From Protula sp. h YS-2021 (lineage: Eukaryota; Annelida; Polychaeta; Sabellida; Serpulidae): a stretch of DNA of 64,000 bases. The stretch spans positions 8,905,511-8,969,510 of the forward strand of contig OX457029.1 in NCBI GenBank assembly GCA_949752745.1, written 5' to 3'. The position numbers were made by a program, and so were the translations under genes. Every line of letters begins with the position of its first letter. Position 1 is the first letter of the stretch. The notes under the pieces are model-generated. The model had not been told where the DNA came from. It was given only the letters and a program-made list of their open reading frames with translations, and made no database searches. Of this stretch, positions 10,991-25,611 are shown piece after piece.

Positions 10991-12065
10991 CCCCCTCACC
11001 ATTTCAGTAGGCCTTTTGAACACTCTTTTCTGCACTTTTACCTTATCGAATCTGTTTAACACGCCTTTTCTTTCAGTGCTTGCTGCCACTTCAGATTAGT
11101 GTTAAAAAATTCGAAATCCAGACCGAAGCAACATCAAGCTTAAATTTCTTTTAATAATACTCTGCACAGTCCTCAAGTCGTAACTCCAGCTCCAAATATC
11201 AACATAGAAGTATCAAGCACAAATCAGACTTATAAGTATGCTAGCCTAAAAATCGCTTGTTAGGTGCACAAATGTCTCGCTGTTCTGGAAACAGCGGTTG
11301 CCAAGTCTCGCACACTCGACCCCTCAGTGACATAGATCATCCATTGTGTTTACAAGATGACACATCAACACAATCGTTCACTTTTCGCGTTTTGTTTTAT
11401 CTTTTAATTAGAGCAGGCAGAACTGTGTCAGATTGATGTACCGAGTAAAATACAAGTCAGTGTCCTTCACACGTACTGATAAATTATGCTGAACAGTACC
11501 ACACTTGGTGTACTTGTACCCAATTAGAGACGAAGAGAAAAGAGCCCTTCGAAAATTAGCAATCCTATATAAACTAGACCGACATTATTGGTGTTGAAAC
11601 ATGGTTGGTGACTTTCCCATTGTCTGAAGCATGTTCTCTGAGTTACGAATTCACACTAATTAACACTTGACAAGGCTTTGGCTTGCAAGGGCTATATGCA
11701 TTTGCGCGAGCAGACGTTGGCATCTTTTTTTTTTTTTTTTTGACAGTGATCTGGTTTCTTGTGTCATCTCCTCCACTGGCACTACGGGACCTAAGGCCAC
11801 GAAACTTGGGACTACTCGGCTTATAAGACGTATTCAAGCTGTGTTGTTTGCAATATATTATTCAAGAAATAATTCATTGAAGGAAGTACTTTTGCGTTTT
11901 AATTTTTGTCAAGTATTTAACATTTCGCTAGCGAAATACGGTTCTAGTTTTTAATTTGGTTTTGGAATGGTGTCTCTTTGAATTTTGCCGCCCAGCCGCA
12001 TGATTTCTTATTAAAGGGTAGATCCTTTGGAGTAAAGTGTTGGCGAAGAATTAATCTGTAGGTTC
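10991..12065. other. Intergenic region with poly-T tract
   Basis: No gene is recognised. A run of T lies at about 11726-11742. A short open frame through this tract is not supported by any conserved motif. Confidence 0.3.
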
Positions 12066-12069
12066 GATT

Positions 12070-12130
12070 AAATGTTCGAGAAGGATTTGAACTGGGGACC
12101 TTTTGCTTGACCATTACACCACGGTGGTGA
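12070..12130 (-). repeat. tRNA-derived repeat head (SINE-like)
   Basis: The minus strand has an A-box-like TGGTGTAATGGTC (12110-12122) and a B-box-like GTTCAAATCC (12083-12092), the internal promoter elements of a tRNA. They are about 15 nt closer than in a normal tRNA, so the anticodon arm is probably missing. This suggests a tRNA-derived SINE head or a degenerate tRNA copy rather than a working tRNA gene. The body may continue left toward 11950. Confidence 0.45.
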
Positions 12131-12767
12131 ACTAACAGAGTGAAACATTTTACAAATGTTATTCTTTTCATTTCCAATAACCAAAATAATATCTGGAACA
12201 TCCCTGACGACCTTGCCCTTGGTTAGTAATTGATTGTTTGCGATTTGTACATTGTTTCAAGACATAAATACCAAACAGTTAATGTTCATTAAATATTCTG
12301 AGAAGTGTAGCTATTACGACCACTTTTCCACAGAAGCGAAATTAATACAGGTACCAATTGGTTACCATGGGTATCCATGACTTTTTTTCGACGAAATTGG
12401 CACCCCGTGCCCTCAGAATTATCTCCCCTTTCCCCGCGGTTTTTGGACACACATTGTAAGACATTTCATACCAAGTGCCCATCCCGTCACCCAGGATAGG
12501 GCATTCCATGGGCCAATAACCTCACCATTAGGACCCCCCCCCCCGGAAATCAGGAATCGGTTCGAAATAATTAAAAAGTCAAGTTCAGCGAGTGCTTAGA
12601 AGAAAAGTCGAGCTTTTAACGGCATTTGAAAATGCTGAGACAGAAAAGAAACGAGTGTTTTGAACATTAATACTATGATGTAGATCAGGCCCTTTGGCAA
12701 TAGTTTGCATTAGCTTGGCATAATAACATCCTAATTTCAGGCCCGTTACTCAAGAAAAGGCATTGCA
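12131..12767. other. Spacer before the main satellite
   Basis: No gene is seen. It contains a C-run near 12534-12544 and short unique sequence up to the satellite edge. Confidence 0.35.
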
Positions 12768-15700
12768 AATTGATGACGTCATAAATGGCGAATTTGTCTA
12801 TCTTAGCAACCAATAAAGATAAAAACGTCAAACCAAAATACAGCCAAGGCTAGCGGAAAACAAGCGATGCCAAAATTTTCTGACATCACGTGATTGATGA
12901 CGTCATAAATGACGATTTGTCTATCTTAGCAACCAATAAAGATAGAAACGTCAAACCAAAACCAAAATACAGCAAAGGCTAGCGCAAAACAAGCGATGCC
13001 AAAATTTTTGACATCACGTGATTGATGACGTCATAAGTGACGAATTAGTCTATCTTAGCAACCAATAAAGATAGAAACGTCAAACCCAAACCAAAATACA
13101 GCCAAGGCTAGCGCAAAACAAGCGGTGCCAAAATTTTTGACATCACGTGATTGATGACGTCATAAATGACGAATTTGTCGATCTTAGCAACCAATAAAGA
13201 TAGAAACGTCAAACCAAAACCAAAATACAGCCAAGGCTAGCGGAAAACCAGCGATGCAACAATTTTTGACATCACGTGATTGATGACGTCATAAATGACG
13301 AATTTGACTATCTTAGCAACCAATAAAGATATAAACGTCAAACCAAAACCAAAATATAGCCAAGTCTAGCGGAAAACAAGTGATGCCAAAATTTTTGACA
13401 TCACGTGATTGATGACGTCATAAATGACGAATTTGTCTATCTTAGCAACCAATAAAGATAGAAACGTCAAACCAAAACCAAAATACAGCCAAGGCTAGCG
13501 CAAAACAAGCGATGCCAAAATATTTGACATCACATGATTGATGACGTCATAAATGACGAATTTGTCTATCTTAGCAACCAATAAAGATAGAAACGTCAAA
13601 CCAAAACCAAAATACAGCCAAGGCTAGCGCAAAACAAGCGATGCCAAAATTTTTGACATCACGTGATTGATGACGTCATAAATGACGAATTTGTCGATCT
13701 TAGCAACCAATAAAGATAGAAACGTCAAACCAAAACCAAAATACAGCCAAGGCTAGCGGAAAACCAGCGATGCAACAATTTTTGACATCACGTGATTGAT
13801 GACGTCATAAATGACGAATTTGACTATCTTAGCAACCAATAAAGATATAAACGTCAAACCAAAACCAAAATATAGCCAAGTCTAGCGGAAAACAAGTGAT
13901 GCCAAAATTTTTGACATCACGTGATTGATGACGTCATAAATGACGAATTTGTCTATCTTAGCAACCAATAAAGATAGAAACGTCAAACCAAAACCAAAAT
14001 ACAGCCAAGGCTAGCGCAAAACAAGCGATGCCAAAATATTTGACATCACATGATTGATGACGTCATAAATGACGAATTTGTCTATCTTAGCAACCAATAA
14101 AGATAGAAACGTCAAACCAAAACCAAAATACAGCCAAGGCTAGCGCAAAACAAGCGATGCCAAAATTTTTGACATCACGTGATTGATGACGTCATAAATG
14201 ACGAATTTGTCTATCTTAGCGACCAATAAAGATAGAAACGTCAAACCAAAACCAAAATACAGCCAAGGCTAGCGCAAAACAAGCGATGCCAAAATTTTTG
14301 ACATCACGTGATTGATGACGTCATAAATGACGAATATGTCTATCTTAGCAACCAATAAAGATAGAAACGTCAAACCAAAACCAAAATACAGCCAAGGCTA
14401 GCGGAAAACCAGCGATGCAACAATTTTTGACATCACGTGATTGATGACGTCATAAATGACGAATTTGACTATCTTAGCAACCAATAAAGATATAAACGTC
14501 AAACCAAAACCAAAATATAGCCAAGTCTAGCGGAAAACAAGTGATGCCAAAATTTTTGACATCACGTGATTGATGACGTCATAAATGACGAATTTGTCTA
14601 TCTTAGCAACCAATAAAGATAGAAACGTCAAACCAAAACCAAAATACAGCCAAGGCTAGCGCAAAACAAGCGATGCCAAAATATTTGACATCACATGATT
14701 GATGACGTCATAAATGACGAATTTGTCTATCTTAGCAACCAATAAAGATAGAAACGTCAAACCAAAACCAAAATACAGCCAAGGCTAGCGCAAAACAAGC
14801 GATGCCAAAATTTTTGACATCACGTGATTGATGACGTCATAAATGACGAATTTGTCTATCTTAGCGACCAATAAAGATAGAAACGTCAAACCAAAACCAA
14901 AATACAGCCAAGGCTAGCGCAAAACAAGCGATGCCAAAATTTTTGACATCACGTGATTGATGACGTCATAAATGACGAATATGTCTATCTTAGCAACCAA
15001 TAAAGATAGAAACGTCAAACCCAAAGCAAAATACATCCAAGGTTAGCGGAAAACAAGCGATGCAAACATTTTTGACATCACGTGATTGATGACGTCATAA
15101 ATGACGAATTTGTCTATCTTAGCAACCAATAAAGATAGAAACGTCAAACCAAAGCCAAAATATAGCCAGCTCTAGCGGAAAATAAGTGATGCCAAAATTT
15201 TTGACATCACGTGATTGGTGACGTCATAAATGACGAATTTGTCTATCTTAGCAACCAATAAAGATAGAAACGTCAAACCCAAACCAAAATACAGCCAAGG
15301 CTAGCGCAAAACCAGCGATGCCAAAATTTTTGACATCACGTGATTGATGACGTTATAAATGACGAATTTGTCTATCTTAGCAACCAATAAAGATATAAAC
15401 GTCAAACCCAAACCAAAATACAGCCAAGGCTAGCGCAAAACAAGCGGTGCCAAAATTTTTGACATCACGTGATTGATGACGTTATAAATGACGAATTTGT
15501 CTATCTTAGCAACCAATAAAGATAGAAACGTCAAACCAAAACCAAAATATAGCCAACTCTAGCGGAAAAGAAGTGATACCAAAATTTTTGACATCACGTG
15601 ATTGATGACGTCATAAATGACGAATTTATCTATCTTAGCAACCAATAAAGATAGAAACGTCAAACGAAAGCCAAAATATAGCCAACTCTAGTGGAAAACA

Positions 15701-18700
15701 AGTGATGCCAAAATTTTTGACATCACGTGATTGATGACGTCATAAATGACGAATTTGTCTATCTTAGCAACCAATAAAGATAGAAACGTCAAACTCAAAC
15801 CAAAATACAGCAAGGCTAGCGGAAAACCAGCGATGCCAAAATTTTTGACATCACTTGATTGAAGACGTCATAAATGACGAATTTGTCTATCTTAGCAACC
15901 AATAAAGATAAAATCGTCAAACCAAAGCCAAAATATAGCCAACTCTAGCGGAAAACAAGTGATGCCAAAATTTTGGACATCACGTGATTGATGACGTCAT
16001 AAATGACGAATTTGTCTATCTTAGCAACCAATAAAGATAGAAACGTCAAACCAAAACCAAAATACAGCCAAGGCTAGCGGAAAACCAGCGATGCCAAAAT
16101 TTTTGACATCACATGATTGATGACGTCATAAATGACGAATTTGTCTATCTTAGCAACCAATAAAGATAGAAACGTCAAACCTAAACCAAAATATAGCCAT
16201 CTCTAGCAGAAAAGAAGTGATGCCAAAATTTTTGACATCACGTGATTGATGACGTCATAAATGACGAATATGTCTATCTTAGCAACCAATAAAGATAGAA
16301 ACGTCAAACCCAAAGCAAAATACATCCAAGGTTAGCGGAAAACAAGCGATGCAAACATTTTTGACATCACGTGATTGATGACGTCATAAATGACGAATTT
16401 GTCTATCTTAGCAACCAATAAAGATAGAAACGTCAAACCAAAGCCAAAATATAGCCAGCTCTAGCGGAAAATAAGTGATGCCAAAATTTTTGACATCACG
16501 TGATTGGTGACGTCATAAATGACGAATTTGTCTATCTTAGCAACCAATAAAGATAGAAACGTCAAACCCAAACCAAAATACAGCCAAGGCTAGCGCAAAA
16601 CCAGCGATGCCAAAATTTTTGACATCACGTGATTGATGACGTTATAAATGACGAATTTGTCTATCTTAGCAACCAATAAAGATATAAACGTCAAACCCAA
16701 ACCAAAATACAGCCAAGGCTAGCGCAAAACAAGCGGTGCCAAAATTTTTGACATCACGTGATTGATGACGTTATAAATGACGAATTTGTCTATCTTAGCA
16801 ACCAATAAAGATAGAAACGTCAAACCAAAACCAAAATATAGCCAAGTCTAGCGGAAAAGAAGTGATACCAAAATTTTTGACATCACGTGATTGATGACGT
16901 CATAAATGACGAATTTATCTATCTTAGCAACCAATAAAGATAGAAACGTCAAACGAAAGCCAAAATATAGCCAACTCTAGTGGAAAACAAGTGATGCCAA
17001 AATTTTTGACATCACGTGATTGATGACGTCATAAATGACGAATTTGTCTATCTTAGCAACCAATAAAGATAGAAACGTCAAACTCAAACCAAAATACAGC
17101 AAGGCTAGCGGAAAACCAGCGATGCCAAAATTTTTGACATCACTTGATTGAAGACGTCATAAATGACGAATTTGTCTATCTTAGCAACCAATAAAGATAA
17201 AATCGTCAAACCAAAGCCAAAATATAGCCAACTCTAGCGGAAAACAAGTGATGCCAAAATTTTGGACATCACGTGATTGATGACGTCATAAATGACGAAT
17301 TTGTCTATCTTAGCAACCAATAAAGATAGAAACGTCAAACCAAAACCAAAATACAGCCAAGGCTAGCGGAAAACCAGCGATGCCAAAATTTTTGACATCA
17401 CATGATTGATGACGTCATAAATGACGAATTTGTCTATCTTAGCAACCAATAAAGATAGAAACGTCAAACCTAAACCAAAATATAGCCATCTCTAGCAGAA
17501 AAGAAGTGATGCCAAAATTTTTGACATCACGTGATTGATGACGTCATAAATGACGAATTTGTCTATCTTAGCAACCAATAAAGATATAAACGTCAAACCA
17601 AAACCAAAATACAGCCAAGGCTAGCGCAAAACCAGTGATGCCAAAATTTTTGAAATCACGTGATTGATGACGTCATAAATGACGAATTTGTCCATCTTAG
17701 CAACCAATAAAGATAGAAACGTCAAACCAAAACCAAAATACAGCCAAGGCTAGCGCAAAACAAGCGATGCCAAAATTTTTGACATCACTTGATTGAAGAC
17801 GTCATAAATGACGAATTTGTCTATCTTAGCAACCAATAAAGATAAAATCGTCAAACCAAAGCCAAAATATAGCCAACTCTAGCGGAAAACAAGTGATGCC
17901 AAAATTTTTGACATCACGTGATTGATGACGTCATAAATGACGAATTTGTCTATCTTAGCAACCAATAAAGATAGAAACGTCAAACCAAAACCAAAATACA
18001 GCCAAGGCTAGCGCAAAACAAGCGATGCCAAAATTTTTGACATCGCGTGATTGATGACGTCATAAATGACGAATTTGACTATCTTAGCAACCAATAAAGA
18101 TATAAACGTCAAACCAAAACCAAAATATAGCCAACTCTAGCGGAAAACAAGTGATGCCAAAATTTTTGACATCACGTGATTGATGACGTCATAAATGACG
18201 AATTTGTCTATCTTAGCAACCAATAAAGATAGAAACGTCAAACCAAAACCAAAATACAGCCAAGGCTAGCGGAAAACCAGCGATGCAACAATTTTTGACA
18301 TCACGTGATTGATGACGTCATAAATGACGAATTTGACTATCTTAGCAACCAATAAAGATATAAACGTCAAACCAAAACCAAAATATAGCCAACTCTACCG
18401 GAAAACAAGTGATGCCAAAATTTTTGACATCACGTGATTGATGACGTCATAAATGACGAATTTGTCTATCTTAGCAACCAATAAAGATAGAAACGTCAAA
18501 CCAAAACCAAAATACAGCCAAGGCTAGCGGAAAACCAGCGATGCAACAATTTTTGACATCACGTGATTGATGACGTCATAAATGACGAATTTGACTATCT
18601 TAGCAACCAATAAAGATATAAACGTCAAACCAAAACCAAAATATAGCCAACTCTACCGGAAAACAAGTGATGCCAAAATTTTTGACATCACGTGATTGAT

Positions 18701-21700
18701 GACGTCATAAATGACGAATTTGTCTATCTTAGCAACCAATAAAGATAGAAACGTCAAACCAAAACCAAAATACAGCCAAGGCTAGCGCAAAACAAGCGAT
18801 GCCAAAATTTTTGACATCACGTGATTGATGACGTCATAAATGACGAATTTGTCGATCTTAGCAACCAATAAAGATAGAAACGTCAAACCAAAACCAAAAT
18901 ACAGCCAAGGCTAGCGCAAAACAAGCGATGCCAAAATTTTTGACATCACGTGATTGATGACGTCATAAATGACGAATTTGTCGATCTTAGCAACCAATAA
19001 AGATAGAAACGTCAAACCAAAACCAAAATACAGCCAAGGCTAGCGGAAAACCAGCGATGCTAAAATTTTTGACATCACGTGATTGATGACGTCATAAATG
19101 ACGAATTTGTCTATCTTAGCAACCAATAAAGATAGAAACGTCAAACCAAAACCAAAATACAGCCAAGGCTAGCGGAAAACCAGCGATGCCAAAATTTTTG
19201 ACATCACGTGATTGATGACGTCATAAATGACGAATTTGTCTATCTTAGCAACCAATAAAGATAGAAACGTCAAACCAAAACCAAAATACAGCCAAGGCTA
19301 GCGCAAAACAAGCGATGCCAAAATTTTTGACATCGCGTGATTGATGACGTCATAAATGACGAATTTGACTATCTTAGCAACCAATAAAGATATAAACGTC
19401 AAACCAAAACCAAAATATAGCCAACTCTAGCGGAAAACAAGTGATGCCAAAATTTTTGACATCACGTGATTGATGACGTCATAAATGACGAATTTGTCTA
19501 TCTTAGCAACCAATAAAGATAGAAACGTCAAACCAAAACCAAAATACAGCCAAGGCTAGCGGAAAACCAGCGATGCCACAATTTTTGACATCACGTGATT
19601 GATGACGTCATAAATGACGAATTTGACTATCTTAGCAACCAATAAAGATATAAACGTCAAACCAAAACCAAAATATAGCCAACTCTACCGGAAAACAAGT
19701 GATGCCAAAATTTTTGACATCACGTGATTGATGACGTCATAAATGACGAATTTCACTATCTTAGCAACCAATAAAGATAGAAACGTCAAACCAAAACCAA
19801 AATATAGCCAACTCTACCGGAAAACAAGTGATGCCAAAATTTTTGACATCACGTGATTGATGACGTCATAAATGACGAATTTGTCTATCTTAGCAACCAA
19901 TAAAGATAGAAACGTCAAACCAAAACCAAAATACAGCCAAGGCTAGCGCAAAACAAGCGATGCCAAAATTTTTGACATCACGTGATTGATGACGTCATAA
20001 ATGACGAATTTGTCGATCTTAGCAACCAATAAAGATAGAAACGTCAAACTAAAACCAAAATACAGCCAAGGCTAGCGGAAAACCAGCGATGCCAAAATTT
20101 GTGACATCACGTGATTGATGACGTCATAAATGACGAATTTGTCTATCTTAGCAACCAATAAAGATAGAAACGTCAAACCTAAACCAAAATATAGCCATCT
20201 CTAGCAGAAAAGAAGTGATGCCAAAATTTTTGACATCACGTGATTGATGACGTCATAAATGACGAATTTGTCTATCTTAGCAACCAATAAAGATATAAAC
20301 GTCAAACCAAAACCAAAATACAGCCAAGGCTAGCGCAAAACCAGTGATGCCAAAATTTTTGAAATCACGTGATTGATGACGTCATAAATGACGAATTTGT
20401 CCATCTTAGCAACCAATAAAGATAGAAACGTCAAACCAAAACCAAAATACAGCCAAGGCTAGCGCAAAACCAGCGATGCCAAAATTTTTGACATCACTTG
20501 ATTGAAGACGTCATAAATGACGAATTTGTCTATCTTAGCAACCAATAAAGATAAAATCGTCAAACCAAAGCCAAAATATAGCCAACTCTACCGGAAAACA
20601 AGTGATGCCAAAATTTTTGACATCACGTGATTGATGACGTCATAAATGACGAATTTGTCTATCTTAGCAACCAATAAAGATAGAAACATCAAACCAAAAC
20701 CAAAATACAGCCAAGGCTAGCGCAAAACAAGCGATGCCAAAATTTTTGACATCGCGTGATTGATGACGTCATAAATGACGAATTTGACTATCTTAGCAAC
20801 CAATAAAGATATAAACGTCAAACCTAAACCAAAATATAGCCATCTCTAGCAGAAAAGAAGTGATGCCAAAATTTTTGACATCACGTGATTGATGACGTCA
20901 TAAATGACGAATTTGTCTATCTTAGCAACCAATAAAGATATAAACGTCAAACCAAAACCAAAATACAGCCAAGGCTAGCGCAAAACCAGTGATGCCAAAA
21001 TTTTTGAAATCACGTGATTGATGACGTCATAAATGACGAATTTGTCCATCTTAGCAACCAATAAAGATAGAAACGTCAAACCAAAACCAAAATACAGCCA
21101 AGGCTAGCGCAAAACCAGCGATGCCAAAATTTTTGACATCACTTGATTGAAGACGTCATAAATGACGAATTTGACTATCTTAGCAACCAATAAAGATAAA
21201 ATCGTCAAACCAAAGCCAAAATATAGCCAACTCTAGCGGAAAACAAGTGATGGCAAAATTTTTGACATCACGTGATTGATGACGTCATAAATGACGAATT
21301 TGTCTATCTTAGCAACCAATAAAGATAGAAACATCAAACCAAAACCAAAATACAGCCAAGGCTAGCGCAAAACAAGCGATGCCAAAATTTTTGACATCGC
21401 GTGATTGATGACGTCATAAATGACGAATTTGACTATCTTAGCAACCAATAAAGATATAAACGTCAAACCAAAACCAAAATATAGCCAACTCTAGCGGAAA
21501 ACAAGTGATGCCAAAATTTTTGACATCACGTGATTGATGACGTCATAAATGACGAATTTGTCTATCTTAGCAACCAATAAAGATAGAAACGTCAAACCAA
21601 AACCAAAATACTGCCAAGGCTAGCGGAAAACCAGCGATGCAACAATTTTTGACATCACGTGATTGATGACGTCATAAATGACGAATTTGACTATCTTAGC

Positions 21701-24700
21701 AACCAATAAAGATATAAACGTCAAACCAAAACCAAAATATAGCCAACTCTAGCGGAAAACAAGTGATGCCAAAATTTTTGACATCACGTGATTGATGACG
21801 TCATAAATGACGAATTTGTCTATCTTAGCAACCAATAAAGATAGAAACGTCAAACCAAAACCAAAATACAGCCAAGGCTAGCGCAAAACAAGCGATGCCA
21901 AAATTTTTGACATCACGTGATTGATGACGTCATAAATGACGAATTTGTCTATCTGAGCAACCAATAAAGATATAAACGTCAAACCTAAACTAAAATACAG
22001 CCAAGGCTAGGGCAAAACCGGCGATGTCAAAATTTTTGACATCACGTGATTGATGACGTCATAAATGACGAATTTGTCTATCTTAGCAACCAATAAAGAT
22101 AGAAACGTCAAACCAAAACCAAAATATAGCCAACTCTAGTAGAAAACAAGTGATGCCAAAATTTTTGACATCACGTGATTGATGACGTCATAAATGACGA
22201 ATTTGTCTATCTAAGCAACCAATGAAGATAGAAACGTCAAACGAGAGCCAAAATATAGCCAACTCTAGTGGAAAACAAGCGATGCCAAAATTTTTGACAT
22301 CACGTGATTGATGACGTCATAAATGACGAATTTGTCTATCTTAGCAACCAATAAAGATAGAATCGTCAAACCAAAACCAAAATACAGCCAAGTCTAGCGG
22401 AAAACCAGCGATGCCAAAATTTTTGACATCACGTGATTCATAACGTCATAAGTGACGAATTTGTCTATCTTAGCAACCAATAAAGATAGAAACGTCAAAC
22501 CAAAACCAAAATACAGCCAAGGCTAGCGGAAAACAAGCGATACCAAAATTTTTGACATCACGTGATTGATGACGTCATAAATGACGAATTTGTCTATCTT
22601 AGCAACCAATAAAGATAGAAACGTCAAACCAAAACCAAAATATAGCCAACTCTAGCGGAAAACAAGTGATGCCAAAATTTTGACATCACGTGATTGATGA
22701 CGTCATAAATGACGAATTTGTATATCTTAGCAACCAATAAAGATAGAAACGTCAAACCAAAACCAAAATACAGCCAAGGCTAGCGCAAAACCAGCTATGC
22801 TAAAATTTTTGACATCACGTGATTGATGACGTCATAAATGACGAATTTGTCTATCTAAGCAATCAATAAAGATATAAACGTCAACCCAAAACCAAAATAC
22901 AGCCAAGGCTAGCGCAAAACAAGCAATACCAAAATTTTTGACATCACGTGATTGATGACGTCATAAATGACGAATTTGTCTATCTTAGCAACCAATAAAG
23001 ATAGAAACGTCAAACCAAAACCAAAATACAGCCAAGGCTAGCGGAAAACAAGTGATGCCAAAATTTTGACATCACGTGATTGATGACGTCATAAATGACG
23101 AATTTGTCTATCTTAGCAACCAAAAAAGATAGAAACGTCAAACCAAAACCAAAATACAGCCAAGGCTAGCGCAAAACAAGCGATGCCAAAATTTTTGACA
23201 TCACGTGATTGATGACGTCATAAATGACGAATTTGTATATCTTAGCAACCAATAAAGATAGAAACGTCAAACCAAAACCAAAATACAGCCAAGGCTAGCG
23301 CAAAACCAGCGATGCTAAAATTTTTGACATCACGTGATTGATGACGTCATAAATGACGAATTTGTCTATCTAAGCAATCAATAAAGATATAAACGTCAAC
23401 CCAAAACCAAAATACAGCCAAGGCTAGCGCAAAACAAGCAATACCAAAATTTTTGACATCACGTGATTGATGACGTCATAAATGACGAATTTGTCTATCT
23501 TAGCAACCAATAAAGATAGAAACGTCAAACCAAAGCCAAAATATAGCCAACTCTAGCGGAAAATAAGTGATGCCAAAATTTTTGACATCACGTGATTGGT
23601 GACGTCATAAATGACGAATTTGTCTATCTTAGCAACCAATAAAGATAGAAACGTCAAACCAAAACCAAAATACAGCCAAGGCTAGCGCAAAACCAGCGAT
23701 GCCAAAATTTTTGATATCACGTGATTGATGACGTCATAAATGACGAATTTGTCTATCTTAGCAACCAATAAAGATAGAAACGTCAAACGAGAGCCAAAAT
23801 ATAGCCAACTCTAGTGGAAAACAAGCGATGCCAAAATTTTTGACATCACGTGATTGATGACGTCATAAATGACGAATTTGTCTATCTTAGCAACCAATAA
23901 AGATAGAATCGTCAAACCAAAACCAAAATACAGCCAAGTCTAGCGGAAAACCAGCGATGCCAAAATTTTTGACATCACGTGATTCATAACGTCATAAGTG
24001 ACGAATTTGTCTATCTTAGCAACCAATAAAGATATAAACGTCAAACCAAAACCAAAATACAGCCAAGGCTAGCGCAAAACAAGCGATACCAAAATTTTTG
24101 ACATCACGTGATTGATGACGTCATAAATGACGAATTTGTCTATCTTAGCAACCAATAAAGATAGAAACGTCAAACCAAAACCAAAATATAGCCAACTCTA
24201 GCGGAAAACAAGTGATGCCAAAATTTTGGACATCACGTGATTGATGACGTCATAAATGACGAATTTGTCTATCTTAGCAACCAAAAAAGATAGAAACGTC
24301 AAACCAAAACCAAAATACAGCCAAGGCTAGCGCAAAACAAGCGATGCCAAAATTTTTGACATCACGTGATTGATGACGTCATAAATGACGAATTTGTATA
24401 TCTTAGCAACCAATAAAGATAGAAACGTCAAACCAAAACCAAAATACAGCCAAGGCTAGCGCAAAACCAGCGATGCTAAAATTTTTGACATCACGTGATT
24501 GATGACGTCATAAATGACGAATTTGTCTATCTAAGCAATCAATAAAGATATAAACGTCAACCCAAAACCAAAATACAGCCAAGGCTAGCGCAAAACAAGC
24601 AATACCAAAATTTTTGACATCACGTGATTGATGACGTCATAAGTGACGAATTAGTCTATCTTAGCAACCAATAAAGATAGAAACGTCAAACCAAAACCAA

Positions 24701-25611
24701 AATATAGCCAACTCTAGCGGAAAACAAGTGATGCCAAAATTTTGGACATCACGTGATTGATGACGTCATAAATGACGAATTTGTCTATCTTAACAATCGA
24801 TTAAGATAGAAACGTCAAACCCAAACCAAAATACAGCCAAGGCTAGTACAAAACCATCGATGCCAAAATTTTTGACATCACGGGACTGATGACGTCATAA
24901 ATGACGAATTTGTCTATCTTAGCAACCAATAAAGATAGAAACGTCAAACCAAAACCAAAATACAGCCAAGGCTAGCGGAAAACCAGCCATGCCAAAATTT
25001 TTGACATCACGTGATTGATGACGTCATAAATGACGAATTTGTCTATCTTAGCAACCAATAAAGATATAAACGTCAAACCAAAACCAAAATACAGCCAAGG
25101 CTAGCGCAAAACCAGTGATGCCAAAATATTTGACATCACGTGATTGATGACGTCATAAATGACGAATTTGTCTATCTTAGCAACCAATAAAGACAGAAAC
25201 GTCAAACCCAAACCAAAATACAGCCAAGGCTAGCGCAAAACCAGCGATGCTAAAAATTTTTGACATCACGTGATTGATGGCGTCATAAATAACGAATTTG
25301 TCAATCTTAGCAACCAATAAAGATAGAAACGTCAAACCAAAACCAAAATACAGCCAAGGCTAGCGCAAAACCAGCGATGTCAGAATTTTTGACATCACTT
25401 GATTGATAACGTCATAAATGACGAATTTGTCTATCTTAGCAACCAATAAAGACAGAAACGTCAAACCAAAACCAAAATACAGAAGAGGCCAGTGCTAAAC
25501 AAGTGACGCCAGAATTTTTCACATCACGTTGTTGTTGACGTCATAAATGACGAATTTGTCAATCTTAGCAATCAAAAAAGATAGACACGTCAAACGAAAA
25601 CCAAAATACAT
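12768..25611 (+). repeat. 129-bp satellite array, forward arm (about 100 units)
   Basis: Tandem units of almost exactly 129 bp; TTGATGACGTCA recurs at 13151, 13280 and 13409. Each unit contains TCACGTGATTGATGACGTCA, an E-box palindrome and a CRE palindrome separated by TTGA, then a CRE half-site, then a block CTATCTTAGCAACCAATAAAGATAG-like (inverted arms CTATCTT/AAGATAG around a CCAAT motif), then AAAACCAAAATACAGCC and GCGATGCCAAAATTTTTGA. The first two units are slightly shorter (124 and 128 bp). Identity between units is very high, with shared variants repeating at multiples of 129 bp (516, 645, 1289 and 2709 bp), showing block-wise amplification. The right edge (25380-25611) is more diverged. 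No gene is present. Confidence 0.98.
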
